From BA4 sp044376575 (GTDB taxonomy: Bacteria; Bacteroidota; Bacteroidia; CAIKAF01), in the NCBI GenBank assembly GCA_044376575.1, contig JBILKR010000004.1, forward strand, positions 1-64,000: a stretch of 64,000 nucleotides of DNA, in the 5' to 3' direction. Made by a program: the position numbers and the translations under genes. Of this stretch, positions 18,378 through 27,203 are shown one piece after another. How positions within the stretch are numbered: the first letter of the stretch is position 1; the number at the start of each line of letters is the position of its first letter. A model generated the notes under the pieces. It searched no databases. It was not told the origin of the DNA and saw only the letters and a list, made by a program, of their open reading frames with translations.

Positions 18378-19688
18378 TTAAGATTGTACTCGTTGAATTC
18401 TTGCTCCAAGTTGTCGAAGACGCTCATCTATATTTTCGTATCCACGGTCAATCTGTTCAATATTGTGAATCTTACTTGTGCCCTCTGCGCTTAGTGCTGC
18501 ATTCAACAATGCCATACCCGCACGAATATCAGGTGATGTCATTTCAATTCCTCTCAATGGATATTTTCTGTCGAGACCAATTACTGTTGCGCGGTGAGGA
18601 TCACATAAAATAATCTGTGCCCCCATGTCAATCAGCTTGTCAACAAAGAACAATCGGCTTTCAAACATTTTCTGATGTATCAAAACACTTCCTTTGGCTT
18701 GAATAGCAGTAACAAGAACAATACTGATCAGGTCAGGAGTAAAACCCGGCCATGGCGCATCATACACAGTGAGTATGGAGCCATCCATGAACGTATCAAT
18801 CTCGTAACTTTTTTGCTGTGGAATGATAAGATCATCGCCATTTTTTACAAGAATAATACCAAGCTTTTCAAATATGTCAGGGATAATTCCCAGGTGTTTT
18901 ATTCCGCAATTCTTAATTGTAAGTTCAGATTGTGTAAGTGCTGAAAGTCCGATGAATGAACCAATTTCAATCATATCAGGCAAGGTGTGATGAACACATC
19001 CTTTCAATGACGTTACTCCATGAATGGTTAAGAGATTTGATCCGATGCCTTGGATATTTGCTCCCATGTTATTCAACATGGTACATAATTGCTGTAAGTA
19101 TGGTTCACATGCAGCGTTATAAATGGTAGTAACTCCATCGGCCATCACTGCTGCCATTAAAACATTGGCTGTTCCTGTAACTGAAACTTCATCCATGTGG
19201 ATGTATGTTCCTTTCAGTCCGCTTGTTCTTGCTTTGTAAAAAGAACCACCATCATCAACATCAAGGGTAACCCCCAGTTTAAATAAACCGGTAAAATGTG
19301 TATCCAGTCTTCTTCTTCCGATTTTATCACCACCCGGACGCGGAATGAATCCTTGTTTGAATCTCGCCAGCATAGGACCAAGCAACATGATGGATCCTCT
19401 TAACTTGGCAGCAGATTCTTTGAATGCTTTGCTTTGTAAATATTCAATATTTACATTGTCTGCCTGGAATTCATAATCGCCTTTTTTGATGCGATTTACC
19501 TTAACACCCATTTCTCCCAATATGCTGATTAATCTCAACACATCCTGAATTTCAGGTATATTGGTTATCGTTACTTTTTCTTCAGTAAGAAGAACAGCGC
19601 AGATGGTTTGCAGTGTTTCATTTTTTGCACCTTGTGGAGTAATTTCTCCTTTGAGCGGATATCCGCCTTCAATCAAAAATGTATTCAC
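18378..19688 (-). CDS. murA: UDP-N-acetylglucosamine 1-carboxyvinyltransferase
   Basis: First committed step of peptidoglycan synthesis: transfer of enolpyruvate from PEP to UDP-GlcNAc. The 436-residue length fits. It shows GAKNETLQTI (substrate lysine/asparagine), and the loop PRPGGDKIGRRRLDTH. In this loop E. coli MurA has the catalytic Cys115; here the residue is Asp121 (codon near 19326-19328). Other bacteria with Asp there are naturally fosfomycin resistant. The start overlaps the DUF4290 stop codon by 4 bp, so the pair is coupled. Confidence 0.96.
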   Translation of the reverse strand: MNTFLIEGGYPLKGEITPQGAKNETLQTICAVLLTEEKVTITNIPEIQDVLRLISILGEMGVKVNRIKKGDYEFQADNVNIEYLQSKAFKESAAKLRGSIMLLGPMLARFKQGFIPRPGGDKIGRRRLDTHFTGLFKLGVTLDVDDGGSFYKARTSGLKGTYIHMDEVSVTGTANVLMAAVMADGVTTIYNAACEPYLQQLCTMLNNMGANIQGIGSNLLTIHGVTSLKGCVHHTLPDMIEIGSFIGLSALTQSELTIKNCGIKHLGIIPDIFEKLGIILVKNGDDLIIPQQKSYEIDTFMDGSILTVYDAPWPGFTPDLISIVLVTAIQAKGSVLIHQKMFESRLFFVDKLIDMGAQIILCDPHRATVIGLDRKYPLRGIEMTSPDIRAGMALLNAALSAEGTSKIHNIEQIDRGYENIDERLRQLGARIQRVQS

Positions 19689-20410
19689 GATGGTTCCGTT
19701 TTTGGTTGATTAGGTTTTGGTCGGTTAATATCTGTTGGTCCGCTTTTGGACATGTTATTTTTTTGAAAATTCTTTTTGAATTTTTTGCCGCCCTGATGAA
19801 ATCCTTTTTTCTGAAATCCTTGTTTGGGATTTTGCTGAGATGCAGGATTCTTTTTATTCAAACCAAGAATTTCGCTTGTAGAAGTCATTCTGTGGGATTC
19901 CTTAAAGGCTAGTTCTCCTTCAGACATCTCCACCAAATGATGTTTAATTAATTCATCATTCACAGAATCTCTGTTCCAGTTCAGGTATGATTTTTTCATC
20001 ATATTGGCTAGAACTTCTGTAAACTTATCCCTGATTTCCTGATCTTCTGCTTTCAGTGCTTTCTCAATAAAGTATTCGATATTTTTTCCGTAGTGACGAT
20101 ACTTAATACTTTTTTGAGGGTACTTCAATTTTGTAGGTGTAGTTTTTTCTGTTGGCATGGGAAGTGGAAACGGAGAATCAGCATCAAGCTGATATCCTGA
20201 TATGATAAAAAGATGATCCCAAAGTTTATGATTGAAATCTTCAATGTCTTTATAATTCGGATTAGTAGCAGCCATTACGCTAACAATGGTTCTAGCAGCC
20301 TTGTTTCTTTCTTCCCTGTCTTCTAAGCCTGTGGCATATTGTATCATCTCCTGAATATTTCTTCCATACTCCGGAAGAATCAGTTTCTCTCTCTGTGAAT
20401 TGTAATCCAT
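19685..20410 (-). CDS. DUF4290 family protein
   Basis: A 241-residue protein whose N-terminal 190 residues match DUF4290 (YNSQREKLILPEYGRNIQEM, NPNYKDIEDFNHKLWDHLF, YGKNIEYFIEKAL). The tail from about 195 is low complexity, rich in Gln/Lys/Asn/Pro with a strongly basic KKFKKNFQKN stretch, and may bind nucleic acid or cell-wall polyanions. It overlaps murA by 4 bp. This pairing suggests a role tied to the cell envelope, but the biochemistry is unknown. Confidence 0.88.
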   Translation of the reverse strand: MDYNSQREKLILPEYGRNIQEMIQYATGLEDREERNKAARTIVSVMAATNPNYKDIEDFNHKLWDHLFIISGYQLDADSPFPLPMPTEKTTPTKLKYPQKSIKYRHYGKNIEYFIEKALKAEDQEIRDKFTEVLANMMKKSYLNWNRDSVNDELIKHHLVEMSEGELAFKESHRMTSTSEILGLNKKNPASQQNPKQGFQKKGFHQGGKKFKKNFQKNNMSKSGPTDINRPKPNQPKTEPS

Positions 20411-20444
20411 GAATAAATGGCTAAAACTTGTGTTAATTAACTTT

Positions 20445-20452
20445 CAAATATA
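20445..20452 (-). promoter_or_regulatory. -7 motif TATATTTG for the DUF4290-murA operon
   Basis: The complement of CAAATATA matches the consensus exactly and sits 34 bp before the DUF4290 ATG. This leaves a plausible 25-30 nt leader. No convincing -33 element is seen. Confidence 0.4.
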
Positions 20453-20489
20453 ACGATAATAATGAAAACTTATTCATTTGAATAAGACA

Positions 20490-20744
20490 TTACAAATTTG
20501 ATGGATTGATCTGAATCAGTTGCCGATAGGTATTTAATACATACTCTTCATGCTGTGGCTGAATCCAGCATATTTGCTGAGTTGAAACGCTTCTCCATAT
20601 TTCAACATAAAAATTATCCAGATAATATAATTCAATATGATAATTAAGATGATATCGCTGCATTAGAAATTTCCCATTTTGTAAGATCATTTCAAATTGA
20701 GTAATAACCGGCAATTGATTAAAATATGATAACTCCTTTTTCAT
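20490..20744 (-). CDS. Small conserved hypothetical protein (84 aa)
   Basis: Unrecognised small soluble protein, rich in Tyr, Gln and hydrophobic residues (QRYHLNYHIELYYLDNFYVE). It contains no signal peptide or zinc motif. It stands alone between the DUF4290-murA operon and the divergent uvrB gene. The natural amino-acid composition and ATG start with normal spacing make it a likely gene, though it could be missed by annotation. Confidence 0.6.
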   Translation of the reverse strand: MKKELSYFNQLPVITQFEMILQNGKFLMQRYHLNYHIELYYLDNFYVEIWRSVSTQQICWIQPQHEEYVLNTYRQLIQINPSNL

Positions 20745-20838
20745 ATTTATCGTATCATGTTAAAAATAATGAATTCCACTTAAATCAAAGATAATCCATG
20801 AAAATAGCCTGCAAATCTATTACTTTTACAGAATTGTT

Positions 20839-22875
20839 ATGAAGTTTAAACTTGAATCTGAATATTTACCAACGGGCGATCAACCGGAAGCTATTCGTCA
20901 GCTTGTTCAGGGCGTAGGCACTCCGGAACGCTATCAAACTTTGCTCGGTGCCACTGGCACAGGAAAGACATTTACGATTGCGAATGTGGTTGAACAAATA
21001 CAAAAACCAACGTTGGTTTTAAGTCATAACAAAACACTTGCCGCCCAATTGTATGGTGAATTCAAACAATTTTTTCCGCACAATGCAGTAGAATATTTTG
21101 TCTCTTATTACGATTATTATCAACCGGAAGCATACATTCCGGCATCAGATACATATATAGAAAAAGATCTTTCTATCAATGAAGAAATCGAGAAATTGCG
21201 TCTGAGCACTTCTTCAGCATTGTTATCCGGCAGAAGGGATATTCTCGTTGTTTCTTCGGTGTCATGTATATATGGTATGGGTAACCCGGCTGATTTTTAT
21301 GAGCAGACCATTCGTATTTCAAAAGGAGAACAGATCAGCAGAAATAAGTTTTTACACAAACTCATTGAAGCGTTGTATTATCGTACAGAAGCAGAATTTA
21401 AACGAGGCACATTCCGTGTAATCGGTGATTCTGTGGATGTATATTTAGCTTATGCAGATAATGCAGTTCGTTTTTATTTTTGGGGAGATGAAATTGAAGA
21501 GATTGAATTGATTGATCCCGTTACCGGAAAAACATTGGAACACCTAGAATATTTTGTGATCAATCCTGCGAATTTATTTGTTACAACCAGAGAACGCATA
21601 CATCAGGCAATAAATCATATTCAGGATGATATGGTGAAGCAGGTGGATTATTTTAAACAGAATCAAAAGTTTTTAGAAGCGAAAAGGCTTGAACAGCGTG
21701 TTGAATATGACATCGAAATGATTAAAGAGTTAGGGTATTGCTCCGGGATTGAAAATTATTCGCGCTATTTTGACCGTCGGGAAGCAGGCACAAGGCCGTT
21801 CTGTTTGCTGGATTATTTTCCTGAAGACTGGTTACTCGTGATTGACGAAAGTCATGTCACGATTCCTCAGATTCGTGCAATGTATAACGGAGATCGTCAC
21901 AGAAAAGTTAATCTGGTAGATTATGGTTTTCGTTTACCTGCTGCGCTGGATAATCGACCTTTAAAATTTGAAGAGTTTGAGTCGATGATCAATCAGGTGA
22001 TATATGTGAGTGCAACTCCCGGAGATTATGAACTTGGTCAAAGCGAAGGTGTGGTAGTGGAGCAGGTAATACGTCCGACAGGTTTGCTTGATCCAATCAT
22101 CGAAGTTCGCCCTTCCGTAAATCAGATTGATAACCTGCTGAATGAAATTGAAAAGCGTGTTCAAAAAGATGAAAGGGTATTGGTTACAACCTTAACTAAG
22201 CGAATGGCGGAGGAATTGAATAAATATTTAACGCGCTTGTCAATTCGTTGCCGATACATCCATTCAGAAGTAGATACGTTGGAACGTGTTGAGATTTTAC
22301 GCGACCTTCGTTTAGGATTGTTTGATGTGTTAATTGGTGTGAATTTATTGCGCGAAGGACTTGATTTACCTGAGGTATCGCTGGTAGCTATTCTGGATGC
22401 CGACAAGGAAGGTTTTTTACGCAATCAACGTTCATTGGTACAGACCATTGGTCGTGCTGCTCGTAACATTAACGGTATGGTAATTATGTATGCAGATAAA
22501 ATGACGGATAGCATGCAAAAAGCCATTGATGAAACGGAGCGAAGAAGAGAAAAGCAGATTGCCTACAATCTGAAGCACCAATTGAAACCCACCCCTTTGA
22601 AAAAATCAAAAGAAGAAATCATGAAGCAGACTCAGGTGGCGACCGGATCATCTATAACATCTGGTTCTAAAAAAGGATACTTACAACCTGATGAAATACA
22701 AATTGCCGCTGAAGAAAAAATTAATTTTAAGTCTAGGGCTGATGTGCAGAAAATGATTGACAAAACGAGAAAGCAGATGGAAAAAGCGGCAAAAGAACTC
22801 GACTTTATGGAGGCGGCAAAACTTCGTGATGAATTATTTGAACTTCAGAAACTGCTCGGAGATTTTCCGAATTAA
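20839..22875 (+). CDS. uvrB: Excinuclease ABC subunit B
   Basis: DNA-damage recognition subunit of nucleotide excision repair. It has 678 residues. It shows the N-terminal PTGDQPEAI, Walker A GATGTGKTFT, the beta-hairpin region YFVSYYDYYQPEAYIP, DEAD-box IDESH, the SATPGDYE segment, the helicase motif QTIGRAARN, and a C-terminal UVR domain (about 635-675). Its TAA shares the palindromic TTAA at 22872-22875 with the stop codon of the convergent di-haem peroxidase gene. Confidence 0.98.
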   Translation: MKFKLESEYLPTGDQPEAIRQLVQGVGTPERYQTLLGATGTGKTFTIANVVEQIQKPTLVLSHNKTLAAQLYGEFKQFFPHNAVEYFVSYYDYYQPEAYIPASDTYIEKDLSINEEIEKLRLSTSSALLSGRRDILVVSSVSCIYGMGNPADFYEQTIRISKGEQISRNKFLHKLIEALYYRTEAEFKRGTFRVIGDSVDVYLAYADNAVRFYFWGDEIEEIELIDPVTGKTLEHLEYFVINPANLFVTTRERIHQAINHIQDDMVKQVDYFKQNQKFLEAKRLEQRVEYDIEMIKELGYCSGIENYSRYFDRREAGTRPFCLLDYFPEDWLLVIDESHVTIPQIRAMYNGDRHRKVNLVDYGFRLPAALDNRPLKFEEFESMINQVIYVSATPGDYELGQSEGVVVEQVIRPTGLLDPIIEVRPSVNQIDNLLNEIEKRVQKDERVLVTTLTKRMAEELNKYLTRLSIRCRYIHSEVDTLERVEILRDLRLGLFDVLIGVNLLREGLDLPEVSLVAILDADKEGFLRNQRSLVQTIGRAARNINGMVIMYADKMTDSMQKAIDETERRREKQIAYNLKHQLKPTPLKKSKEEIMKQTQVATGSSITSGSKKGYLQPDEIQIAAEEKINFKSRADVQKMIDKTRKQMEKAAKELDFMEAAKLRDELFELQKLLGDFPN

Positions 22876-23894
22876 TTCCATTTTTTTGAGATAAATTCTT
22901 TATCTGTTAATGCATGTAAAAAAGAGACCATTTCTTTTTTTTCTTTTTCAGTTAAGTTTAACGGTCTTATCCACTTACTTTGATTGGTATGTTTTTTTTC
23001 TCCCTGATTATAAAATTCTACTACCTCTTCCAATGTATTGATACTTCCATCATGCATGTATGGGAAAGTTAAACCAATGTTACGAAGGGTAGGAACCTTA
23101 AATTTTCCGTCATCTTCAGGCTTTGATGTAGCACGCATTTTCCCCATGTCTTCATAATTCGAATACAACCCAATATTTTCAAATGCATAATTTGTAAAAT
23201 TGAATCCACCATGACACTGCACACAATTCGTTTTATCGCTGAAGAAAAGTTTCATGCCTTTTTTTTCTTCTTCATTTAATGCACTACTGTCTCCATTGTT
23301 GAATTGATCATACCTTGAATTTCCTGATATTATTGTTCTTTCAAAACAAGCCAATGCACGTACAATTGTTCCGGGTGATGCTTCTTCTCCGAATGCATTC
23401 GTAAAAAGTTTCTCATATTTTTGATCTGTTCTTAATCGTTGTACCGCTTCTTTCAGAGGCAGTCCCATTTCTTCAATATGTTGTATAGGTGCCAGTGCTT
23501 GTGTTTCCAAATCGTTCACTTCGCCTTCCATAAAGAGATATGGAGCATATCCGATGTTTGTAAGTGTGGGTGAATTTCGTGTTCCTTTCATTCCTTTTAC
23601 ACCCGTTGATACAGGAACATGATCTGCAAATGCCAGCTCCGGTAAATGACAACTACTACAACTCATTGTGGAATCAGATGAAAGGACAGGGTCAAAAAAA
23701 AGTTTTTTTCCTAATGCAATTTTTTCAACAGTCAGTGAATTATGATCAGGTATTTCCATTTCCGGAAACCCTGCTGGAATATCAAGATGAAAACTGGTTT
23801 CGCTGAGTTTATTTTTTTTCTGACAAGAGAAAATTAGAAGGCAAATCAATACATAGCAAAAGTATTTCAACAATACTTTATTCATAGATTTCAC
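22872..23894 (-). CDS. Di-haem cytochrome c peroxidase family protein (MauG/MbnH-like lipoprotein)
   Basis: A 340-residue exported protein with lipobox LLIFSCQ and two c-type haem motifs: CSSCH (with the following LPELAFAD) and CVQCHGG. A conserved methionine-containing segment (FPYMHDGSINTLEEVV) lies near the end. Bacterial peroxidases of this family reduce H2O2 or, in the MauG/MbnH branch, oxidise residues on a partner protein. It overlaps the upstream MbnP-like gene by 17 bp, which is the arrangement of mbnP-mbnH pairs. That makes post-translational Trp oxidation of the neighbour the leading hypothesis. Confidence 0.9.
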   Translation of the reverse strand: MKSMNKVLLKYFCYVLICLLIFSCQKKNKLSETSFHLDIPAGFPEMEIPDHNSLTVEKIALGKKLFFDPVLSSDSTMSCSSCHLPELAFADHVPVSTGVKGMKGTRNSPTLTNIGYAPYLFMEGEVNDLETQALAPIQHIEEMGLPLKEAVQRLRTDQKYEKLFTNAFGEEASPGTIVRALACFERTIISGNSRYDQFNNGDSSALNEEEKKGMKLFFSDKTNCVQCHGGFNFTNYAFENIGLYSNYEDMGKMRATSKPEDDGKFKVPTLRNIGLTFPYMHDGSINTLEEVVEFYNQGEKKHTNQSKWIRPLNLTEKEKKEMVSFLHALTDKEFISKKWN

Positions 23895-24654
23895 CGAACA
23901 CTAGCTCTGCATTGTTCACTATTGTCAATACATAAGGGAATTCATCATGTTGTGCATTTGACGGATGCGCATCTTTGGCTTTACCTTTGATATTGTAATT
24001 GGTAAAAAATTTATTGATGTCTGCATCAATCGTCAAAATAATATCATTACCGTTTGTTTGAAAATTATAATTCCTTGCAACATATCGATAAGCTTCTTTA
24101 AATCCGGTATGAATAGAGAATGTTTCACCCAATTCATTCAGAATATTGTTTGAATTGGTATCACTTCTGCCTTCCAGTTTCATAAAAATATATCCCGGAT
24201 TCCAGTCCCAGTATAACTGACCTGCGGCACTTAATCCATGATCTGCAGGATAGTCGTAAGCCGGAATTGCCAATGAACCAGTTGAATCATTTCTGGATGA
24301 ATCAACGCCGAGTCCGAATTCTATTCCTTTGAATTTTCCATTTAATTCCCCGTTAATTAAAAATAAATTCGGTTCAGTAGCATCTGCTATGTAGTATTGA
24401 TCAGCATAAGTTATCTTTTCTCCGTTTTCTTTTATTAAAGAAAAACGTGACAGATAAAAGCGGACAAGCGAATATTGAATTAATGTTCCATCAGGTGCAT
24501 AATAATCCTGATTCAACGCAAGTGGAGCACCATTGGCTGTGATACGAAATTTAACGTACAGTTTGGATTGTTGAGTAGCTTGCTCACATCCTGTGCTTAA
24601 TATAATAACGGCGAATAGTGTAATCGAAAGAAAAGAAAAATGAAAATTTTTCAT
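23878..24654 (-). CDS. MbnP-family lipoprotein (putative copper-binding partner)
   Basis: A 258-residue lipoprotein (lipobox ILSTGC) of the MbnP family. It is beta rich with the family segments YSLVRFYLSRFSLI, FKGIEFGLGVDSS, and QLYWDWNPGYIFMKLEG, the last carrying the conserved aromatic/Trp cluster. Characterised MbnP has a tryptophan converted to kynurenine by MbnH and binds Cu(I). The mbnH-like gene follows with a 17-bp overlap. No methanobactin precursor or MbnB/C genes are in the window, so the role is likely periplasmic copper handling apart from methanobactin. Confidence 0.85.
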   Translation of the reverse strand: MKNFHFSFLSITLFAVIILSTGCEQATQQSKLYVKFRITANGAPLALNQDYYAPDGTLIQYSLVRFYLSRFSLIKENGEKITYADQYYIADATEPNLFLINGELNGKFKGIEFGLGVDSSRNDSTGSLAIPAYDYPADHGLSAAGQLYWDWNPGYIFMKLEGRSDTNSNNILNELGETFSIHTGFKEAYRYVARNYNFQTNGNDIILTIDADINKFFTNYNIKGKAKDAHPSNAQHDEFPYVLTIVNNAELVFGEIYE

Positions 24655-24742
24655 ATTTTAAATTTATTCTAAAGATACAAAATGCACTTGTTTAATTCTT
24701 CTGTATTTTAAATTATTTATATTTATTCATAAGATTTATAGT

Positions 24743-25387
24743 ATGCAAGCAGTTAGAGTAGGAGAAGAATATTTTAAAATATTAATACCTGATGTTGAGT
24801 ATGAATTATTGTCAGCACTTGTTCAACAAGCTATTATAAAAGAATATAAGCAAGGTGATTTGGTATTGGAAGTAGGTCAGCAAATTCGATCTACAATGAT
24901 TGTAAGCAAAGGCAGTTTAAAAGTGTATCGTGAGAGTGGAGAAGGAGAAGAATTTTTGATGTATTTTCTTGATCCGGGAGATGCCTGCGCGCTTACTGTT
25001 TTATGTGAAGTTAGAAATGAAAAAAGTCAGATTGCAGTAAAAGCAGATGAAGATGCTGAATTGATTTTTATACCTATAGGATTATCAGAACAATGGCAGA
25101 TTCAATATTCTTCGTGGCGAAAATTTATCGTTGGTAATTATCGCAGTCGTTTCGAAGAGTTGTTACAAACCTTAGATAGTGTTGTATTCAAAGCCCTCGA
25201 TGAACGACTTGAATTTTATTTGAAAAGACAGGCTCAACATTCAGGGTCAGTTATCCCTTTATCGCATCAGCAGATTGCTGACGATTTAAACAGCACAAGG
25301 GAAGTGATTTCGAGATTATTGAAAAAACTGGAACAGGCCGGAAAAGTTACACTTCATCGCCATGCTGTTGAAGTACTTTCTCTATAA
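24743..25387 (+). CDS. Crp/Fnr family transcriptional regulator
   Basis: A 214-residue regulator with an N-terminal cyclic-nucleotide-binding-like beta-roll (about 10-120), a dimer helix and a C-terminal winged helix with HQQIADDLNSTREVISRLLKKLE. The recognition helix has R-E-V-I-S-R, which combines the Crp-like Arg-Glu and the FNR-like E-x-x-S-R. No FNR-type N-terminal FeS cysteines are present. Two cysteines (82 and 88 in GDACALTVLCEV) sit in the effector domain. It lies 85 bp upstream of the persulfide dioxygenase operon, whose promoter region holds a GTGA-N6-TCAC site, so it probably controls that operon. Confidence 0.92.
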   Translation: MQAVRVGEEYFKILIPDVEYELLSALVQQAIIKEYKQGDLVLEVGQQIRSTMIVSKGSLKVYRESGEGEEFLMYFLDPGDACALTVLCEVRNEKSQIAVKADEDAELIFIPIGLSEQWQIQYSSWRKFIVGNYRSRFEELLQTLDSVVFKALDERLEFYLKRQAQHSGSVIPLSHQQIADDLNSTREVISRLLKKLEQAGKVTLHRHAVEVLSL

Positions 25388-25408
25388 TTTCATTACAGTT
25401 TTGTTTTC

Positions 25409-25422
25409 GTGACAATTATCAC
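25409..25422. promoter_or_regulatory. Candidate Crp/Fnr operator GTGACAATTATCAC
   Basis: A perfect GTGA-N6-TCAC dyad, the canonical half-sites of Crp-type regulators. Its centre is about 30 bp upstream of the -7 box at 25445, that is near -40 to -44 from the probable transcription start, the position used by activators that contact RNA polymerase. It lies directly between the regulator gene and its presumed target operon. Confidence 0.6.
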
Positions 25423-25444
25423 TGTGTATCCCAAATCCATGAAT

Positions 25445-25452
25445 TACTTTTG
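25445..25452 (+). promoter_or_regulatory. -7 promoter motif TACTTTTG of the persulfide dioxygenase operon
   Basis: Exact match to TAnnTTTG, 20 bp before the ATG at 25473. The usual -33 region has no good TTTG, in keeping with an activator-dependent promoter at the adjacent GTGA-N6-TCAC dyad. Confidence 0.55.
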
Positions 25453-25472
25453 TGATGTAAAAATTAAATACC

Positions 25473-26876
25473 ATGAAAGTAGAACAGATTTACACTGGAT
25501 GTTTGGCTCAGGGAGCTTACTTTATTGAAAGTAAAGGAGAAGTAGCCATTATCGATCCTTTAAGAGAAGTGAAAGGGTATATTGAACTCGCTGAAAAAAG
25601 AAATGCAAAAATTAAGTATGTATTAGAAACACATTTTCACGCAGATTTTGTCTCCGGTCACCTAGATCTGGCAAAAAAAACAGGTGCAACTATTGTATAT
25701 GGACCCACAGCCTCTCCGAATTTTGATGCACATATTGCCAAGGATCGAGAAGAATTAAAATTGGGTGATGTAATAATAAAAGTTATCCATACTCCTGGTC
25801 ATACGATGGAGAGTTCAACTTATTTATTGATAGATGAAAATGGGAAAGAACATGCTATTTTTTCAGGAGACACTTTGTTTTTAGGAGATGTTGGAAGGCC
25901 AGACCTGGCTGTTAAAACGGACCTCACCAAAGAGCAGTTGGCTTCTTATCTGTATGATTCTATCCATCATAAATTATTAAACCTGCCTGATGATGTGATT
26001 GTATATCCCGGACATGGAGCGGGTTCTGCTTGTGGAAAGAATATGATGAAAGAAACGGTAGATACTTTGGGAAATCAGAAAATTATAAATTATGCTTTAC
26101 GCAAAGGAATGACAAGAGAAGAATTTGTTGAAGTCGTTTTAGATGGTCAAACTTCACCACCTGCATACTTTCCTAAAAATGTTATGATGAATAAAATGGG
26201 ATACGAAAGTCTGGAAAATGTATTAAGTAAAGGAATGGTGGCATTGTCTCCTGAAGCATTTGAAGCAGCTGCCAATGAGAGTGGGGCGTTGGTTTTGGAT
26301 ACGCGTGATCCTAATGTATTTGTTCATTCATTTATTCCGAATTCTATAAATATTGCTGTTGATGGAAATTTCGCTCCATGGGTAGGTGCATTGATTACAG
26401 ACATTCAACAACCCATTTTGATTGTCACCGAAAAGGGAAAAGAAGAAGAAGTGATTACACGTTTATCAAGAGTGGGGTATGACAATACCATTGGATACCT
26501 TGATGGTGGCATTGAAGCATGGAAGAATGCAGATAAGCCAATGGATACTATTCATTCCATCTCTGCGGAAGCGTTTGAAAAACATTATAAAGAACATGGA
26601 ATTATTGTAGTGGATGTCCGCCGTCCCAATGAATACAGCGCATCACATGTTAAAGGATCAGAGAATATTCCATTAGACTTTATCAATGAAAATATGTCTT
26701 CATTCAACCGTAACGAAACTATTTATTTACATTGTGCCGGTGGATATCGTTCTGTGATTGCGGCATCAATTTTAAAAGCAAGAGGGTTCGATAAATTGGT
26801 AAATGTTGAAGGTGGATTTTCTTCGATTTCAAAAACAGGTGTTCCTCAGGAAGTCGTTACAACTCATAATGTATAA
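25473..26876 (+). CDS. CstB-like persulfide dioxygenase-rhodanese (MBL fold + two rhodanese domains)
   Basis: A 467-residue cytosolic protein. Residues 1-240 form an ETHE1-type metallo-beta-lactamase fold with the metal motif THFHADFVSGH, the HTPGHT histidine, FSGDTLFLGDVGRPD and YPGHGAGS. Residues about 260-350 are a rhodanese-like domain without the catalytic cysteine (VTEKGKEEE in the active loop), and about 360-460 are an active rhodanese with HCAGGYRSV. This MBL/pseudo-rhodanese/rhodanese order is that of CstB, which oxidises persulfides and transfers sulfane sulfur to give thiosulfate. It heads an operon with two small rhodaneses. Confidence 0.92.
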   Translation: MKVEQIYTGCLAQGAYFIESKGEVAIIDPLREVKGYIELAEKRNAKIKYVLETHFHADFVSGHLDLAKKTGATIVYGPTASPNFDAHIAKDREELKLGDVIIKVIHTPGHTMESSTYLLIDENGKEHAIFSGDTLFLGDVGRPDLAVKTDLTKEQLASYLYDSIHHKLLNLPDDVIVYPGHGAGSACGKNMMKETVDTLGNQKIINYALRKGMTREEFVEVVLDGQTSPPAYFPKNVMMNKMGYESLENVLSKGMVALSPEAFEAAANESGALVLDTRDPNVFVHSFIPNSINIAVDGNFAPWVGALITDIQQPILIVTEKGKEEEVITRLSRVGYDNTIGYLDGGIEAWKNADKPMDTIHSISAEAFEKHYKEHGIIVVDVRRPNEYSASHVKGSENIPLDFINENMSSFNRNETIYLHCAGGYRSVIAASILKARGFDKLVNVEGGFSSISKTGVPQEVVTTHNV

Positions 26877-26910
26877 TTTGAATTAATAAACAATAAATAA
26901 AAACAGAAAT

Positions 26911-27192
26911 ATGAATTTAGAATCATTAGTTAAATCTGGAGAAGCCAGTATTATTGATGTTCGCACCCCGGCTGAATTTATGGGTGGACATGTGGCAGGG
27001 TCAGTGAATATTCCCTTACAAGAACTCCCTTCAAAGTTGGAAGAGTTTCGTTCTATGAAGAAACCAATTGTACTTTGCTGCGCATCAGGAAACCGAAGTG
27101 GTCAAGCGGCTTATTTCCTTCAACAGCAAGGTGTTGAAGAGTGCTATAACGGTGGTTCCTGGTTAGATGTAAATTTTGTAATTAATAATTAA
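26911..27192 (+). CDS. Single-domain rhodanese sulfurtransferase
   Basis: A 93-residue stand-alone rhodanese. It has the start IIDVRTPAEFMGGHVAGSVN and the active loop CCASGNRSG with a doubled cysteine (the second is the predicted sulfur-carrying residue). It should move sulfane sulfur between thiols in the cytosol. The gene lies 34 bp after the CstB-like gene and 11 bp before another rhodanese. Confidence 0.95.
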   Translation: MNLESLVKSGEASIIDVRTPAEFMGGHVAGSVNIPLQELPSKLEEFRSMKKPIVLCCASGNRSGQAAYFLQQQGVEECYNGGSWLDVNFVINN

Positions 27193-27203
27193 TCGAATAA
27201 GTT

